A DNA stretch of 64,000 nucleotides. Source: Tetrahymena thermophila SB210. Its lineage: Eukaryota > Ciliophora > Oligohymenophorea > Hymenostomatida > Tetrahymenidae. The stretch spans positions 372,001 through 436,000 of the forward strand of contig NW_002476407.1 in the NCBI RefSeq assembly GCF_000189635.1. Direction: 5' to 3'. Below the pieces are notes generated by a model. It had not been told where the DNA came from. It did no database searches and saw nothing but the letters and a program-made list of their open reading frames with translations. Numbering within the stretch: position 1 is the first letter of the stretch; each line of letters starts with the position of its first letter. Positions 37,936-51,200 of this stretch are shown one piece after another. Position numbers and translations under genes: made by a program.

Positions 37936-39257
37936 AATTTAAATAAAAGAACTATAATATGGAGTTTATTATAATAATATATTTTATTCCCTTTTAAAGA
38001 AAACTATAAAATGGGTTGTTTTTTGCTTTATTTAATTTTTGAGCCAAATATTATTGTAAAGATATTTATTTATTGGTAAAAAACAATAAGTATTTATTTC
38101 TTCAGTTTGGCTTTGGGGATTGCAATCAATCAATATTTAGATTGATTTGAGTTATATATTCTTAATGTAATTAAAATTTCTCAAATCATAATAAATTGAT
38201 GAAGAAGTAGAAACCATTCATTTTATAGTGATTGTGTTGCACTTCTAATAGAGAGCTATTCCATAAATTTAATACACTTTAAAAAATTGTATGATTACCA
38301 TTGAATTTATTATATTCATTTGTAAAAAAAAGATTGATATCAATTATAATTAAGATTCATTAAATCCAACTCTATGTAAAAAATTTAGTAATAAAATAAT
38401 AATTTTATTGTAAATTAAATTTTTTTATATAAATATTAAACTAAAAGATATTTAAAATAATTAATTAAATAAGTAGTATTCATAATTAATTGCCAAAATT
38501 TTTAATTTAATTCCATTATAATAAAAATTATTAAATAGGAATAAAAATAACTAACTAAAAAATATTTTTGCAATTATAGTATCTCAATTTTAAGTTAAAT
38601 AATTTTTTTCCAATATATTAATTGTTTATTTCAAAAATGATTAAATTTATATGATCCTCTTTAATATTTTATTAGCATATTTTACCAGTATCATTAATTT
38701 AGTTAAAAATTGTATTATTTAAGAAAAATGTTTAATTATACTTTGAAAAAAAATTATGATTTTCAACTTTAAACTGTAAATGAATGGTGTTTACAATTAT
38801 GAAATTTTAATTAAATCTCAAAATGATGTTCATAAATTATTTTTTTTACAGTGAATTTACTTTCCTCAAAATAAATACAGTCTACTGGCTTTACAAATTA
38901 TGCCTAAATAGTATAATGAAAAAGAAATAGAAGAATAATATTTAAATTTTCTAAAAAGATTCCATTCCTCTTTAATTTTAAATACTAGTAATCCAAAGCA
39001 ATCTAAATATTTAGAAATCAAAATATGAGAATAAAATAACACATAGGCTCAAATATTACTGGAAATATCTTAAATATTATTATATCATCAAAGTTTTATT
39101 TGATGTTTTGAACATGTAATCAAATTTGGTTAGTTATTATTTCTTAAATTTACTGCTTTCAATTAATTCATTAATTAGTATAGAAGTGCATCAAAAGTAA
39201 AGATAGTATAAAGTATTATCGTATTTACTTTTATTAAACAAAAATTAGAAAAGTTTT
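37936..39257. other. Divergent intergenic region
   Basis: 1.3 kb between divergent genes. A 42-codon ciliate-code ORF at 38900-39028 (starts MPKQYNEKEIEEQYLNFLKR) has a fairly protein-like composition but no supporting exon and may be chance. Nothing else is seen. Confidence 0.5.
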
Positions 39258-40664
39258 ATGGGATAGTCTAAGAGCATAATATAAAATGGAATTTAAATTG
39301 AAAAGTTTAGCTAATAAAATTACAGCGATGAACTAATAAATTAATAATCTTAGTCAACCATTATGATCTTAGAAGACTTCATAAATTTTTATAAGGATGA
39401 AAAATAAATTCACTTAAAAATTCTTGAAAAACTTCTCTAAAATATGTGCATAGAAGAGGAATGTTTAAAAAGATTAAAGATCACTTTGGATGAAGAAAAA
39501 AATGAATTCTTTTATAATGAAAATCTATTTAGGTATAAAGTGGCATTAAAAACAATTCATCTCCTTTTAAGCTAAAAGAAACTAAAATCTGATGCTTTGT
39601 TAGAAGATGCCTTTACAGAAGCAACTCAAATGCTAATATTTAAAAAAGAATTATTTTTTACTTATCCATTCTATTTCTTTTTTGAACTCCTTAAATTCTC
39701 AATAGTGCATATGATAATAGTCCATTTCATTTCAATAAATAAAACTGAAATATTCTAGCTCTATTAAAAATACTATTTTCTTTTATTTCATTAACTCTTG
39801 GATGGACTCTTAGCTAGAATTTCAATGATTTAGCCTTCTACTAGCGAATTATACTCTAAATTCTCAAAAAAACTTAGAAACGCTCACGAAATAAACGTTT
39901 AATACTTTGAAGATAAATTTGTAAATAGATGCTACGTGGTTAGGTTATAAGATGATACAGCAGATTCTTAGGAAAATTATAAATCAATAGAAGAGCTTAA
40001 TAAATTTCGTGTTAATTATATAAACTAAATTCTACTTTCATATGGTCAGACCAGAGTAGTTTAACTTATAAAAATATTTGATCAAATTTCTGAAGCAATA
40101 AATTGTGAGAAAATATGCTATAAGGATGTAAGAAAATAGCTATTAAATGAACAGGAAGAATTTCATAATTAAATAAATGTGACTATTCCCTCATTTCTTA
40201 AATCTATTGAAGAAGTTATTTATATGAAAAATACTTAAAAAAAAGAGATCCACTCATTAAAAAAATAGGTCAATGAAAAAAATTTGGAATATCTCTTTAC
40301 AAAATTAGAAAAAATTTAAAAGGAATTTAACCCAATGGAAACTAACAGCTTAAATAATTAAAATGGTAATGATACTCTAGACGATAGTGTTAGTAAAGTC
40401 TCTCATATCTTTAGTAACAAGCACTTGAATATATACAATCATTATAGCCGGTAGCTAATAATGGAGGATGAAAGTGGATTTAAAATAAGAGTTAATCAAG
40501 CTTTATAAGTTCTTGATGAACAAATTTAAGAATGTGAAGAGACAATAGAAAACAACTAAGAATAAAAAAAGCAGTATAAAGTAATGCTGAACTAAGTTAT
40601 TCATAAAATACACATTTTTAATTTCATAGAGAAAAAATGCATACTAAAAGATAAAATTTAATGA
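39258..40664 (+). CDS. Uncharacterised intronless protein, 468 residues
   Basis: A single ciliate-code frame of 468 codons without TGA, very unlikely by chance at this AT content. The sequence is helical and charged, with a hydrophobic stretch at about residues 129-160 (ELFFTYPFYFFFELLKF, IVHMIIVHFI) that may be one or two membrane segments or a buried helix. The C-terminal half has coiled-coil character (QTRVVQLIKIFDQISEAINC, LQVLDEQIQECEETIENNQE). I do not recognise a family. An intron within the hydrophobic stretch is unlikely because no GT donor lies just before it. Confidence 0.75.
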
Positions 40665-41696
40665 AATCCACAATTAATAACTCAAACTAAATTAATAAAT
40701 AAATAAATATATATATAAAAAATTTAATTAATTAACTAACAATCAAACCAATAATGAAAAATATATCTAACTAACCAACTTACTTACTTAAATACAAGAA
40801 TTTTAAACTAAAATTTGAATTTCTTTTTGAAAATCTACAATTTAACAAAATTTGTGAACTTAAAATATCAACAAAATAATAATAAACTTAATTTAACTTA
40901 CACAATCTATTATTATCATACTTAATAACACATAATTAACAAATGGAGTTATAAATTAAATTTATATTATTAAATCTCATTCTTTTTATAAATTTAGTAA
41001 TTGTCTATATCTCAGTGCCTAGAGCAACTTATATCTAGTTAATGTACAGTAGTATTTTTAATTTTATATTCCAATAAATATAGTATTTTTCATTCTATTA
41101 TTTATGTTTTAATTTTTCGTTTTACATTACATTTATCAAAAGAAAAAAATGTAATCAAAATATTCTTAAATCATTAATTCATATCATAAAATCGATAAAA
41201 ATTTCTTAGGAACTAAAATTTAATTTAATTTATTCATAGAATCTTAACTATCTTTAGATTAATTAAAATTTAAATATCAATAAGGCTAAAATCAATAAAA
41301 ACTATCTATTTTTAAAAATCATAAAAAAGAATTAAATGACCTAATAAATTCATAATAAAAAATTGTATTGACTTACTTAGTAAAAATGCACATCTTTCTT
41401 ATGTTTTATTGTAAATAATATTAAATTTTTTTAATAAACCAATTAATATATGTGGATATTATCAATCCAAATAAAAGGAAATTAAAAATTTTCATAAAGA
41501 TACTAGTCAATTTAAAATAAATAAAAATTAATATTAAATTAAACCTCAATAAATATATAGAAAATAAAATCATTAATTTGATTGAAAAATTGTAAGTAAT
41601 ATATATTCTTAACATACAATTCTTTTAGTTAACATTACATAAACCTTCATTTACATGTTAATTAATTTTACAGGAAATACAATTAAGGTTTTATCA
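40665..41696. other. Convergent intergenic region
   Basis: 1.03 kb between convergent genes, rich in TAACTAAC and CTTACTTACT-like simple words. No gene; short hydrophobic ORFs here are compositional. Confidence 0.6.
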
Positions 41697-44600
41697 TCAT
41701 TTCATTTCAATCATTTCAGATTACCCTTTTTCTGAAAGAATGCTGTTGTATTAATTACCTTGTGGAATACTTTCATTTTCTATATCACTGCGAGCTACAT
41801 TTCTCACATCATTCATTTCATATTAAAGTTTTTTGTGCATATTTTTATACCTTCTGTAGAGCTAAACTATAATTAACAATAATATAGCTATGCTCAAGAC
41901 ACAAATTACAACAATAACTGTTAAATTTGAGCTACTATCATCACTTTCTTTTGGTTAAATAATATTGTTATTGTTTTCTATTAAATTAGATCCATAAATA
42001 AAACGGAATCCTTTATTTGTCTAAGGTTCAGTATTTACCAAAACATTAGCTGTAACACTAACATATATTTTATCTTATTATTCAGGGATTTGGCTTTTTT
42101 CTATAGTAAATAATTATTTATCAGGGTTCATTAATGAAGATGATTATTTTTTTAGAGGGTTTACCTTAATAATAAGGTCTTTTGGTTCCTATTTTTAAAA
42201 TAAATGATATGTATAAAAGAAAATATGCATGAAAAAATTTACATATAATGAGCAATAACTTTGTCTTTATAAAGTCTCCCTCGAGTTGCTAATATGAAGA
42301 TAATACTCTATTTCAACAATTTTCAATCCATCAATTTTCCAGCAATCAGATTCTACACATTCCAATTCAGAAAAAGCTACAAAATAACTATTAAGATCTT
42401 ATCTTATTGTTAAAATACCTGAATCACCAATCTAAATATAGTCGTATATGATAGGTTATTTAGGTTTGTATACTTCAGTCGTAATAATAGATTTTGATAT
42501 TTTTTCCTTAGTTTACTTATTTGCTCTTTTTTAAATATAAATTGCACTTGTTGCAGGATTTTGGGGAGCTGTATCCTTAATGATTTGAATTTCATGATTT
42601 GATGTTGCCCTTCTTGTTACTCTTATTGCTTTGTCATTTTACACTTTTTAATTAAAATAAAATATGAGAAATTATCTAACAAAATTAAAAAACTATTATT
42701 TTTTACTTATCATATCATTAGCATTGGTGTAGATAAAGATATTTTAGTCAGAGATACAATTGAAGTTTTAAATAAGTAAAACACTTCCAAGTTACATATT
42801 TATTTGGTAATTAGACACTTCATGGATGGGAAGCACATCTAAAACAAAGCCACTTAAAATGGGGATATTTTTAGTATTTTATTCCTTTATCAGAATACTG
42901 AATTTATATTGTCTATCTCCTTTGTATTTTACGACTATATGATAAGATTAACTTCTAAAAGTCTAGAATTACATGGTAATCAAATCCTTTGTTTTGCTAA
43001 CAATATTGCCAATAACTGGTCTCTCTTTTCTATTTATTAACTCCATGTCAATTTCTGTCTCTTCTAGACCATATTCTTATCCATTCTCAGCAGAGAGGTT
43101 AACTATCAGAGATTACATCCCTTCTTGAGATGAGTAGTAAATAAATCTAACTTCTGATTTTGCTGCAATTACTGATTCAAGAGGAATACCTGAGTTAATC
43201 AATCTGTTTTCTGTACCAGACACAACTTGAACCAATACTTTTTCATCTGTAAATTTAGAAGTTAATTCAATTGTAAATGTATTCTACTGAGCTAATCCAG
43301 TTAAGGGTTAATCGTCTTTAAAAATATGTCTGATGAAAATACTTTTTGTTGTAAAGCCATTGCCTTAAGGATCAGTTGTCTTACATTCTGTACTTGTAAG
43401 TTATTTTTAAGGAGCAAATCCTCCCTTAACTGAAAGATCGATACAGCTACCTGAATAAGAAGAAACATATATGTTGAAATCATCTTAAGAGAAGAAACGT
43501 AATTTGGAAGAAATGTTTTGTTTTAAGAATATCAATTAGTTCTTATTGTTCTAAATTTGTGCTACTCCTCCATCGAAATTGATTGAAATACTATAAACCA
43601 ATTATTTTTAAATTGACTTAATGCCTATAACGTAAGTGCAATCATCACAACTATCATCTTCCCATCTAATGTATTCTTTATGTGATTCGTTTTTAGTTGT
43701 TAAATCAGCGCTGTTTGGGTCAGCTAAGTTACTTAAGAAATCTTTAGCTGATTTATCTGAATTTTTATATTCTTTAATGAACATATAGCTATCTCCAGAG
43801 TTACCAGATACCATGTTTGTAACAACAGTGAATTTACCTTTTTCTTTCTTGTGATAAATATAGTATGATGTTTGATTGCTATGCAAGTATGCTTATTGAA
43901 TTTAATTTTTGTCTATCTTGAAAATGTTATTATCTCCAACCTAATATTGAATCTAGTAAGTAGAGTTAGAATTACCATAAACTCCGACAATATAATAACC
44001 TGCAATGCCAGTGGAATTCTTTAATGTGCGATTATTTACCAATATGAAATCACCAGCTAAATCTTAAGAATTCAAATCGTATTCAGTTCTTGTGGGAATT
44101 TTTATGGAGTCTTTATTTAAAAATAAATCAGGATCTCCTTCATCTAGAGGAGTCAAATTGATAATCATCTTCATATTTCCTTTTTCTTGAGGAACATACA
44201 ATCTATAGTAGACCATCTCTTCCTTACCAACATTACCTTATACAACCTCACCTAAATTTTATAGATAAAATATTATAAATATTATTGCCAAATATATCAA
44301 AAAAATTCAATCAACCTTCATATAAATCGTATAATTTATCTCCATTCAATTAGAGCTTAATTATATTTCCTATAACTTTGGTATCAGGTACTATCGATTC
44401 TTAAGGCTGGATAACAGATATTAAAAGGAAGCAACCCTATTCGCAAGACTCTCCTTTATAGGTCTCAGGATGTATTCTAATTTACTAAACTACTTCAGAA
44501 TTAGTGTGAATCGCTAATTTTTTAACATCATCATTTAAAGTAGGAAAACCTTCTCCTTATCCTGCACCACTCGATTGGAATTGGCTGTAAGATAGAATCT

Positions 44601-47600
44601 TTCCCAAAACCTAAAATTCGTAGCTTTATGATTAGACAGTTAAAATAACTTCCTTTATTTCATATAAGAAGTAAATAAATTTCCTAATTTCCTTCTTTAG
44701 GGGGAATTGAGAAACTGTTTAGCCATAGCTGGAAATGTAAGTTGGCTTTTCAGGATAGACGATAGAGACAGTAATTCTTTCTTCTTGTGGTGACATCACT
44801 TCAATCTAGAATTGACAATCTTAGTATACATTCAAATCTAGCAAGTAAGGACACTCTTTGATCACATCTTATTTGTCTGCTTAAATATATTTAATTTAAT
44901 CATAATCTTTAAAGGTTGATATAGTCTTATTATTAACTGAAAAGCTTCCTTAAATCTTTTGTTGTAAACCAATACCACTTCCTACAACATACGCATATAT
45001 TTTATCAGTATCACTGATATCCTAGACCATGTAGCTGTAGATATTAAAGTAATAAGTTCTTTTCAGATTAGGAATCAAAATATCTTAGAAACTTTCATTT
45101 AAATTGAGGCTTACTTTGTCTGTCTAAACATAAATCACTACATTAATTTCTTTATCACTCACCTTAATATTAAAAAAAATTGTAAAAATACTTTAAAAAT
45201 TCAATTTTAGTTTAGTTAAAAATCAATATTTTACATTTTCGATTGTACCATATAAATAGCCTTCATCGCTAAAAAAGTTTTGATCTAATTCTATTCTTTT
45301 TTCTGTGGCTGTAGAAGCTATATTGCTATCAGCGTTATATTTATTGTAAATACTGGAGGGAGCTACATTCTTATCTTCGCCAACATATAACTTAATTTGC
45401 TAGTCACTTTTTGCAAAAATTGTTTATTGTACTCCATAAGAAAATCCAAACTTGATGTGACCTGAACTTTTAGGTTGAATGCTAAGTTTAGTTGGGACTC
45501 CTTAAATAACTTCTCTGAACTCTAATTGCTTTTAGCCTTTTCTCTAAACCTGAACAATTAACTGAGCATTTGTATGCTCGAGAGCTTTCACATAAATGAA
45601 ATAAGTGTAATCAGAAAGCTTCTTATTTTTTTCTAAATCATCAGTATTGTAAACAATTAGATTTTTAATAGATGAATGGACAAAGTCTTTTTCTGGTTTT
45701 TTATTTTTGATATTATCATAATTTCTGTCAGCAACGATCGAAGCAAAACCACTGTTATAACTTAGCTAAAACTTTATTTCAGTAATATCATAATCAAGAG
45801 ACATGGGCTAAAATGAATATGTCCTATATTCTGACTAGGCTAAAAAGGCATATTCTATTGAATTTTCTCTTAAGGGTATGATGCTTGAAGGATCGTTTGA
45901 AGCAGCTTTCAAAACATATCTGTTTCTTTCTTCATTACCTTTTAACAGAAACAAAAAAAATACATTTATAAATATTTTTAAAAATATGTATCATAATTTA
46001 CCTAATATTCCTATAGTAAAAATACAATAATTATAAAACATGTTGTCAGGGAACTTTTTTCTGTTAGCATCATCGTTATCGTTGTTATCATCGTTTTTTT
46101 CTTGATCAGAGTTGCATTTTTTAGGATCATATTATATTTTTATTGAATCAACGCCTTACTTGTTAACACTCCATCCAACGAACTTCTTTTCCTTGTCAAT
46201 ATATTAGTTCTTTACTAATTAATTAATTTCATCTAAAGTGATTGTTTAATCAGCGCCCTCTCCATACTTCCAACTTTTAACAAACAAATCAGGGTTTCCT
46301 TAAAGTGAGGTAAGAATAATCTCAATTTCTCTTTTCAAATCTCCATCAACTCTTAATTGATATAAAGTTAATTTTTGTTTACCAACAAAACTTGTGACTG
46401 GTTACTAGAGTTGTAATTAAATACCAGAATTGTATTCGTTCGAGTAAGTATCGCTTTAAATTAAATTAATTTGTTTAATCTGAATAAATCATATAAAAAA
46501 TATTATTACATCCTGATTTAGAAGGCACTGATCTATTTGCCATAAACTGCTATAAATATTTTCTTTTCACTGCTATATCCCTTTTTGTTTAGCTCATCAC
46601 TTGTAACAAGGATTAAATCTTCTCTAAAACTAGTTTTAGATTACCATTCATACTTATCTAAATCTTTTGGTCTTGTTTCGCCATAATGAACATACAAATC
46701 TGGATCTCCATTGTAGGGAATTAAGTTGAAAAGAAAATCAGAGAGGAATTTTCTTTTTCTGTTTTCACCTTAGAAAATTCTTTCAATTTCATAATCCAAC
46801 AAATCTAAAAAGTCTATTGTAAAATATTAAGTTTCTTCTTATTCAACTACTCCATTATAAAAATATTCAGAAAGTTTCAAATCCCTTTCATTATCATAAA
46901 GTATGGTGCTAAATTAAATGATAGCATTTTTTGGTCCTTTAACTTCCAAAGAAAACGAACAGTCGTTGCACATCTCTCTCTTTTCTTGAGAAAGTGGAAT
47001 AACTTTAATGTAATCGCTTATCCATATACTTTTTAACTAAGCATCATTTTTGTTTTAAGGCTGTCTTTCTCCTCTGTTTCCATAGAAATCAAATTCTGCC
47101 TATTCATTATACTCAAAGCTATACATATTCTTAAACTCTGCTTGTAAGAGCATGTTAGAGTACCCTTTATTCATCTTAGGGATCTTTACTAATATCTCTC
47201 TAACTTCATCATTTTTAAGTATAATATCAATACTTCCTCCCTCTTTATTATATTTTAAAAAGATTTAAATAAAATATCTAACAATAAAATAATAAATTCA
47301 AATTACTTTAAGCATCATATTCAATTCTTTCTTTATAAACTAAATTTAGAGAGTATTTGCATGGTGTGCTGCATTTTACTTCAACAACTAGGTCCATATC
47401 TTCACTGATGTCTTTATCATTAACTAAGCAGACATCATAGCCAATCTAGTCTGAAGTACAGTAAGGTTGAGTGTTTTATTTTGGTATTTTATCAGTATTA
47501 ATAAATACTGCAAGATCTGGATCGCTGTCAATAGAAAGATTATTAAGCTGAACGATGAGATCGACATTTCTATTCTTTTCTACAACTGTAGCTGTATAAT

Positions 47601-47742
47601 ACTTTTTACCTATCTTGGTATCTGTGATGTTAAAATAATGCACATCATTCAGATGAATCTTTTCTATAGTTTAAGCGATACATAAAGAGAGATAAATAAC
47701 AAGTATGGTAGATATCTACAACCACCCTCTCCTAAGTATCAT
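41697..47742 (-). CDS. Large type I membrane protein with repeated extracellular beta domains
   Basis: Eight exons (minus): 47307-47742, 46510-47242, 46002-46453, 45235-45938, 44316-45162, 42707-44251, 42243-42643, 41697-42188; 1869 residues, all phases consistent. A signal peptide (residues 1-24, hydrophobic ISTILVIYLSLCIAQ) starts the protein. A single transmembrane helix lies at about 1791-1808 (VIVVICVLSIAILLLIIV), followed by a basic stop-transfer and a 50-residue cytoplasmic tail. The ectodomain has repeated beta-sandwich-like units marked by SDPDLAV, GDPDLYV, GNPDLFV and GDPDLFL, a pattern seen in bacterial pre-peptidase C-terminal-like domains, with paired cysteines. Likely a surface adhesion or receptor-like protein; ligand unknown. 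Confidence 0.85.
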
Positions 47743-48297
47743 GTTAAATCCTGCTTAAATTGCTCTTTCTCTATTTAATTATGTTAAATTTAAAAATTTT
47801 TATTTTTCCTCGTAAGTTCTATTCTAAAGCTCTTTTAATTATCAAACGATTTAGATATTTACTTATTTATTATCAAAAATTATTCAGAAAAAGTCTGAAA
47901 AAAATAGCAAAATAAAAGAATAAATAAATTTTTAAATAAGTCTCTGTAACTTAAGTATTGTAAATTTATTTATTTTAAATCATAAATATAATAAACATTT
48001 TTTCTATTTTATAATTTTAAATTAGGAAACAAAACAGATGAGTATCGTTATTTACTTAAATCCATTGTAAATAATTATAAAATTTATGTGTCGAAAAATA
48101 AGACAAATGGCAATAAATAAAATATAAACTGATAAAATCCAGTTTTTAATCTTTTGAAAAGTCAAAATTAATATAGGAAAAAAGATACCGAATTTACACA
48201 AAATGAGTCAAAAACTTAAATCTTTTATTATTCAATTTCAAATAAAATATTACGAAAAGATATACATAAAACTACGAATAATGTTAATAACTTAAAA
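47743..48297. other. Intergenic region
   Basis: 555 bp separating two minus-strand genes. AT-rich, with no feature recognised. Confidence 0.6.
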
Positions 48298-51200
48298 TCA
48301 ATTGATATTATCTGGTAGTACTTATTAGAAGTTAGTAGACTGCTCGATCTTTGACTTGTAACTTTGATAAATATCTAAAAGATCGTTTGCATACTTTAGA
48401 AATATAAAATTTTTTAAAAATTCATATAAAAAATTAAGATTTTTACTTTCTATTTTAGTTTTTATTTCAAGAAGAATGTTTATTAATTAGCTTTTCTTTA
48501 GAAGAATTTTACCCACTAAAATATTTTAAAATATAAAATTTTTTTAAATTTAAAACAATTGTAAAAAAATTACTTTCTTTAAGATTAAAGATTTTAAATT
48601 AATAATTTATTTTTCTATCCAATAAGTTTACGTCCTATTAATAATTATTCCATTAATATTACGATTAATTTAAATTAAAATTTTACTATCTATTGATGAA
48701 ATGTATTAAATTTTATCTTTATTTCTAATTAATTTACTAGCTTTTAATTTAAATAATAATAATTTTTTTTATATCTTCTTTGATGTTGAATTTTACCATC
48801 TATTTTTAAAAAAAAATAATATTTAAATTATTTATGAATAGCATAATGTTTGGGGTGTGTTTAATACCTCGATTTCTTTTTTTTGAGTCTCTTTTGATGT
48901 TGAACCTGCAACAAATGCAAAGATGTTTAACTTTTAAATTTATTTTTAGGAATTAACTTTAAAAAAAGTAAAAAGTAAATTAAGTTTTTACTTCCTAATC
49001 ATATGAGTAAATATGAATTTATATTTATTTATGATATAAGCTTAAAAATTACTTCCTATATTTAAAAAATATCTATTTATCTGATTTTTTAACATTTAAT
49101 GTGTTATTACGAACTATTTTGAGAATATTCACTTAAAATTTTTATGAGTTTCAAGCTAATTTACTTTCTATAATTTTATTAGAATTTATTCATAACAGCT
49201 AATTAAAATATATCTTACGTTCTATTTAAATAAATAATTTTTAATCTTTGAAATTATTTTTTATTAAATAAATTTACTGTCTGTAACAATTAAAATCAGT
49301 TAATAAATAAGAGTGTCCTCTCTTTCAAGTAAACTAAATATTGTTACCAACTTTAGAAAAATATTATTTGAGATTTATCAATCATAAATAATTTACATTC
49401 TAAAAAAAATGAATTAGAAATTTTCCTCACTAAACAATTTACGATCTATATTATAATTTGCAAATTAATTTCATCTAAATTTATTTGAACTCATTAATTT
49501 ACGCACTTTTTTAAATAATTAATTTGAATATTTTAAATATTATCTTACTAGACTATAAATTTACTGGCTATTTTAGAAGTATAATAATTTAAAAATAAAA
49601 TTGATGATCTTAATAGTATGTACCCTCTAATTTTATTAAGCTAAGTTTAATAATAATTCATCTTCAAAAATGATTTACATACTTTTTTTATAAAAATTTT
49701 ATTAGAATTTAAATAAATTGATTAGTCTTACATTCTGTTAAATATCCATAAAATGATAAAATTAGCATCGAAACCATTAATGAAAACTATTTTACTCTCT
49801 TTAAAAAATATTAAGCAAGGACTATCACTGTTATTAATAAATTACTCCCTATTTTTATTAAAAAAGTATTTTTAAATAAAAACTTAGCAATAAGGAATTT
49901 ACATTCTTTTTATTTGTTAAAATAGTATAAAAATATCTGTCTCATATACAATTAATCTTCAATTTTACTTGCTAATTTTATTAATGTTATAAGTTTTTAT
50001 TGGTCATAGATAGCAATTAAATTTACGAACTTATTTTTTTTAAAAAAAGTATTAAAAAACATTTATTTTTTTTGTTATTAATAATATTACTGCCTTTTTA
50101 TATCAAAACAAATAAATTAAATTTATCATATTTTAAGATCTCTTATCTTACGTTCTAGTAATTTTTTAAGAAAATTTAGTTTTTAATCACTCATAGCTAA
50201 CAACAAATTATTTTACCATCTATATTTAATTTTAATAAGTTTATTATTTAATGCTTTAATTGCTATAAATTAAAATTTACATGCTAATTAAAAGATAAAA
50301 TATTAATATTTTATGTTTTTTGCAGTATTTTTGTCTCCTTACTTTCTGTTTATAATATGATAAATATCAAATTTATTAAAAATACTAAAATAATTTACAA
50401 TCTATTTTTGTTAAAACATGATTTTTACTTAATGATTTAATAATAATCAAAGCTTACTTCCTATTATTTAATAAAATACATAAAAATTTATATTTCACTT
50501 TAAAATATAATTTATTACAATGTCTTCCTAAAATTTCGTTTATTTAAACGATATAAATTAGTATTAACTCAGTTTAAAGTTTCTCCTAAATGAAATTTAC
50601 ATATTTTTCCCACTATTTACATTTTTAAAAATTCATTATTTTAGTATTCTAAATATATATAAAATTAAATACTCTCCATGATACATTCAGAAGCTCTAAC
50701 ATTTAATTGCACTTATCTAAACATACCTTCTGAATTAACCTCTTCTCTAGAATTGGATTGACTACATCACGGAAATTCTAAAGCTATTTTTTTATATCAA
50801 TTTTGAATTTTCATATTTCAAATGAGTGTGTATTGTATTGTATGTATATGTTAATATTTACTAGGTTTTTAAAAGATTTCTCACATTAATTAATTGTTTT
50901 AAGACATTGTTAACTGTATCCCTCTCTTCTCTTCTTTTCAGTTTCGTTGTAAATCTTCTCAAAATTCCACTCAATATATACATCTGTTTCATTAGAATTA
51001 TAAACAATTTTATCTTTAATTTATTAAAGTTATTCATTAATAATGGCTTAGCTAGATGACATTTATGCATTGTTTATAAGTCTTATCATATCTTCATACT
51101 CTTTCATTCTTCTCTTGTAACCATTCAAGGTATCATCTAAGATAAACTTCACCTATTTGTGCATATAATCATTTATAATAATATTTCCTTTTAAATATTT

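Noticed and set aside
43608-43886. Separate 92-residue protein on the minus strand
   Set aside because: It is simply a stretch without TAA/TAG codons inside exon 6 of the large membrane protein, in the same frame.
49549-49552. A 4-nt exon at 49549-49552 in the microexon array (AC-TAGA-CT)
   Set aside because: It would break the frame and need a 12-nt intron to its neighbour. Treating it as part of a normal 59-nt intron between the triplets at 49565 and 49503 keeps size and phase.
48447-50527. Reading the 2-kb periodic array as a satellite or CRISPR-like repeat
   Set aside because: The repeated words are only splice-site consensus on one strand. The segments between are not similar, and the triplets vary like codons. 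There are no palindromic repeats or spacers of CRISPR type.
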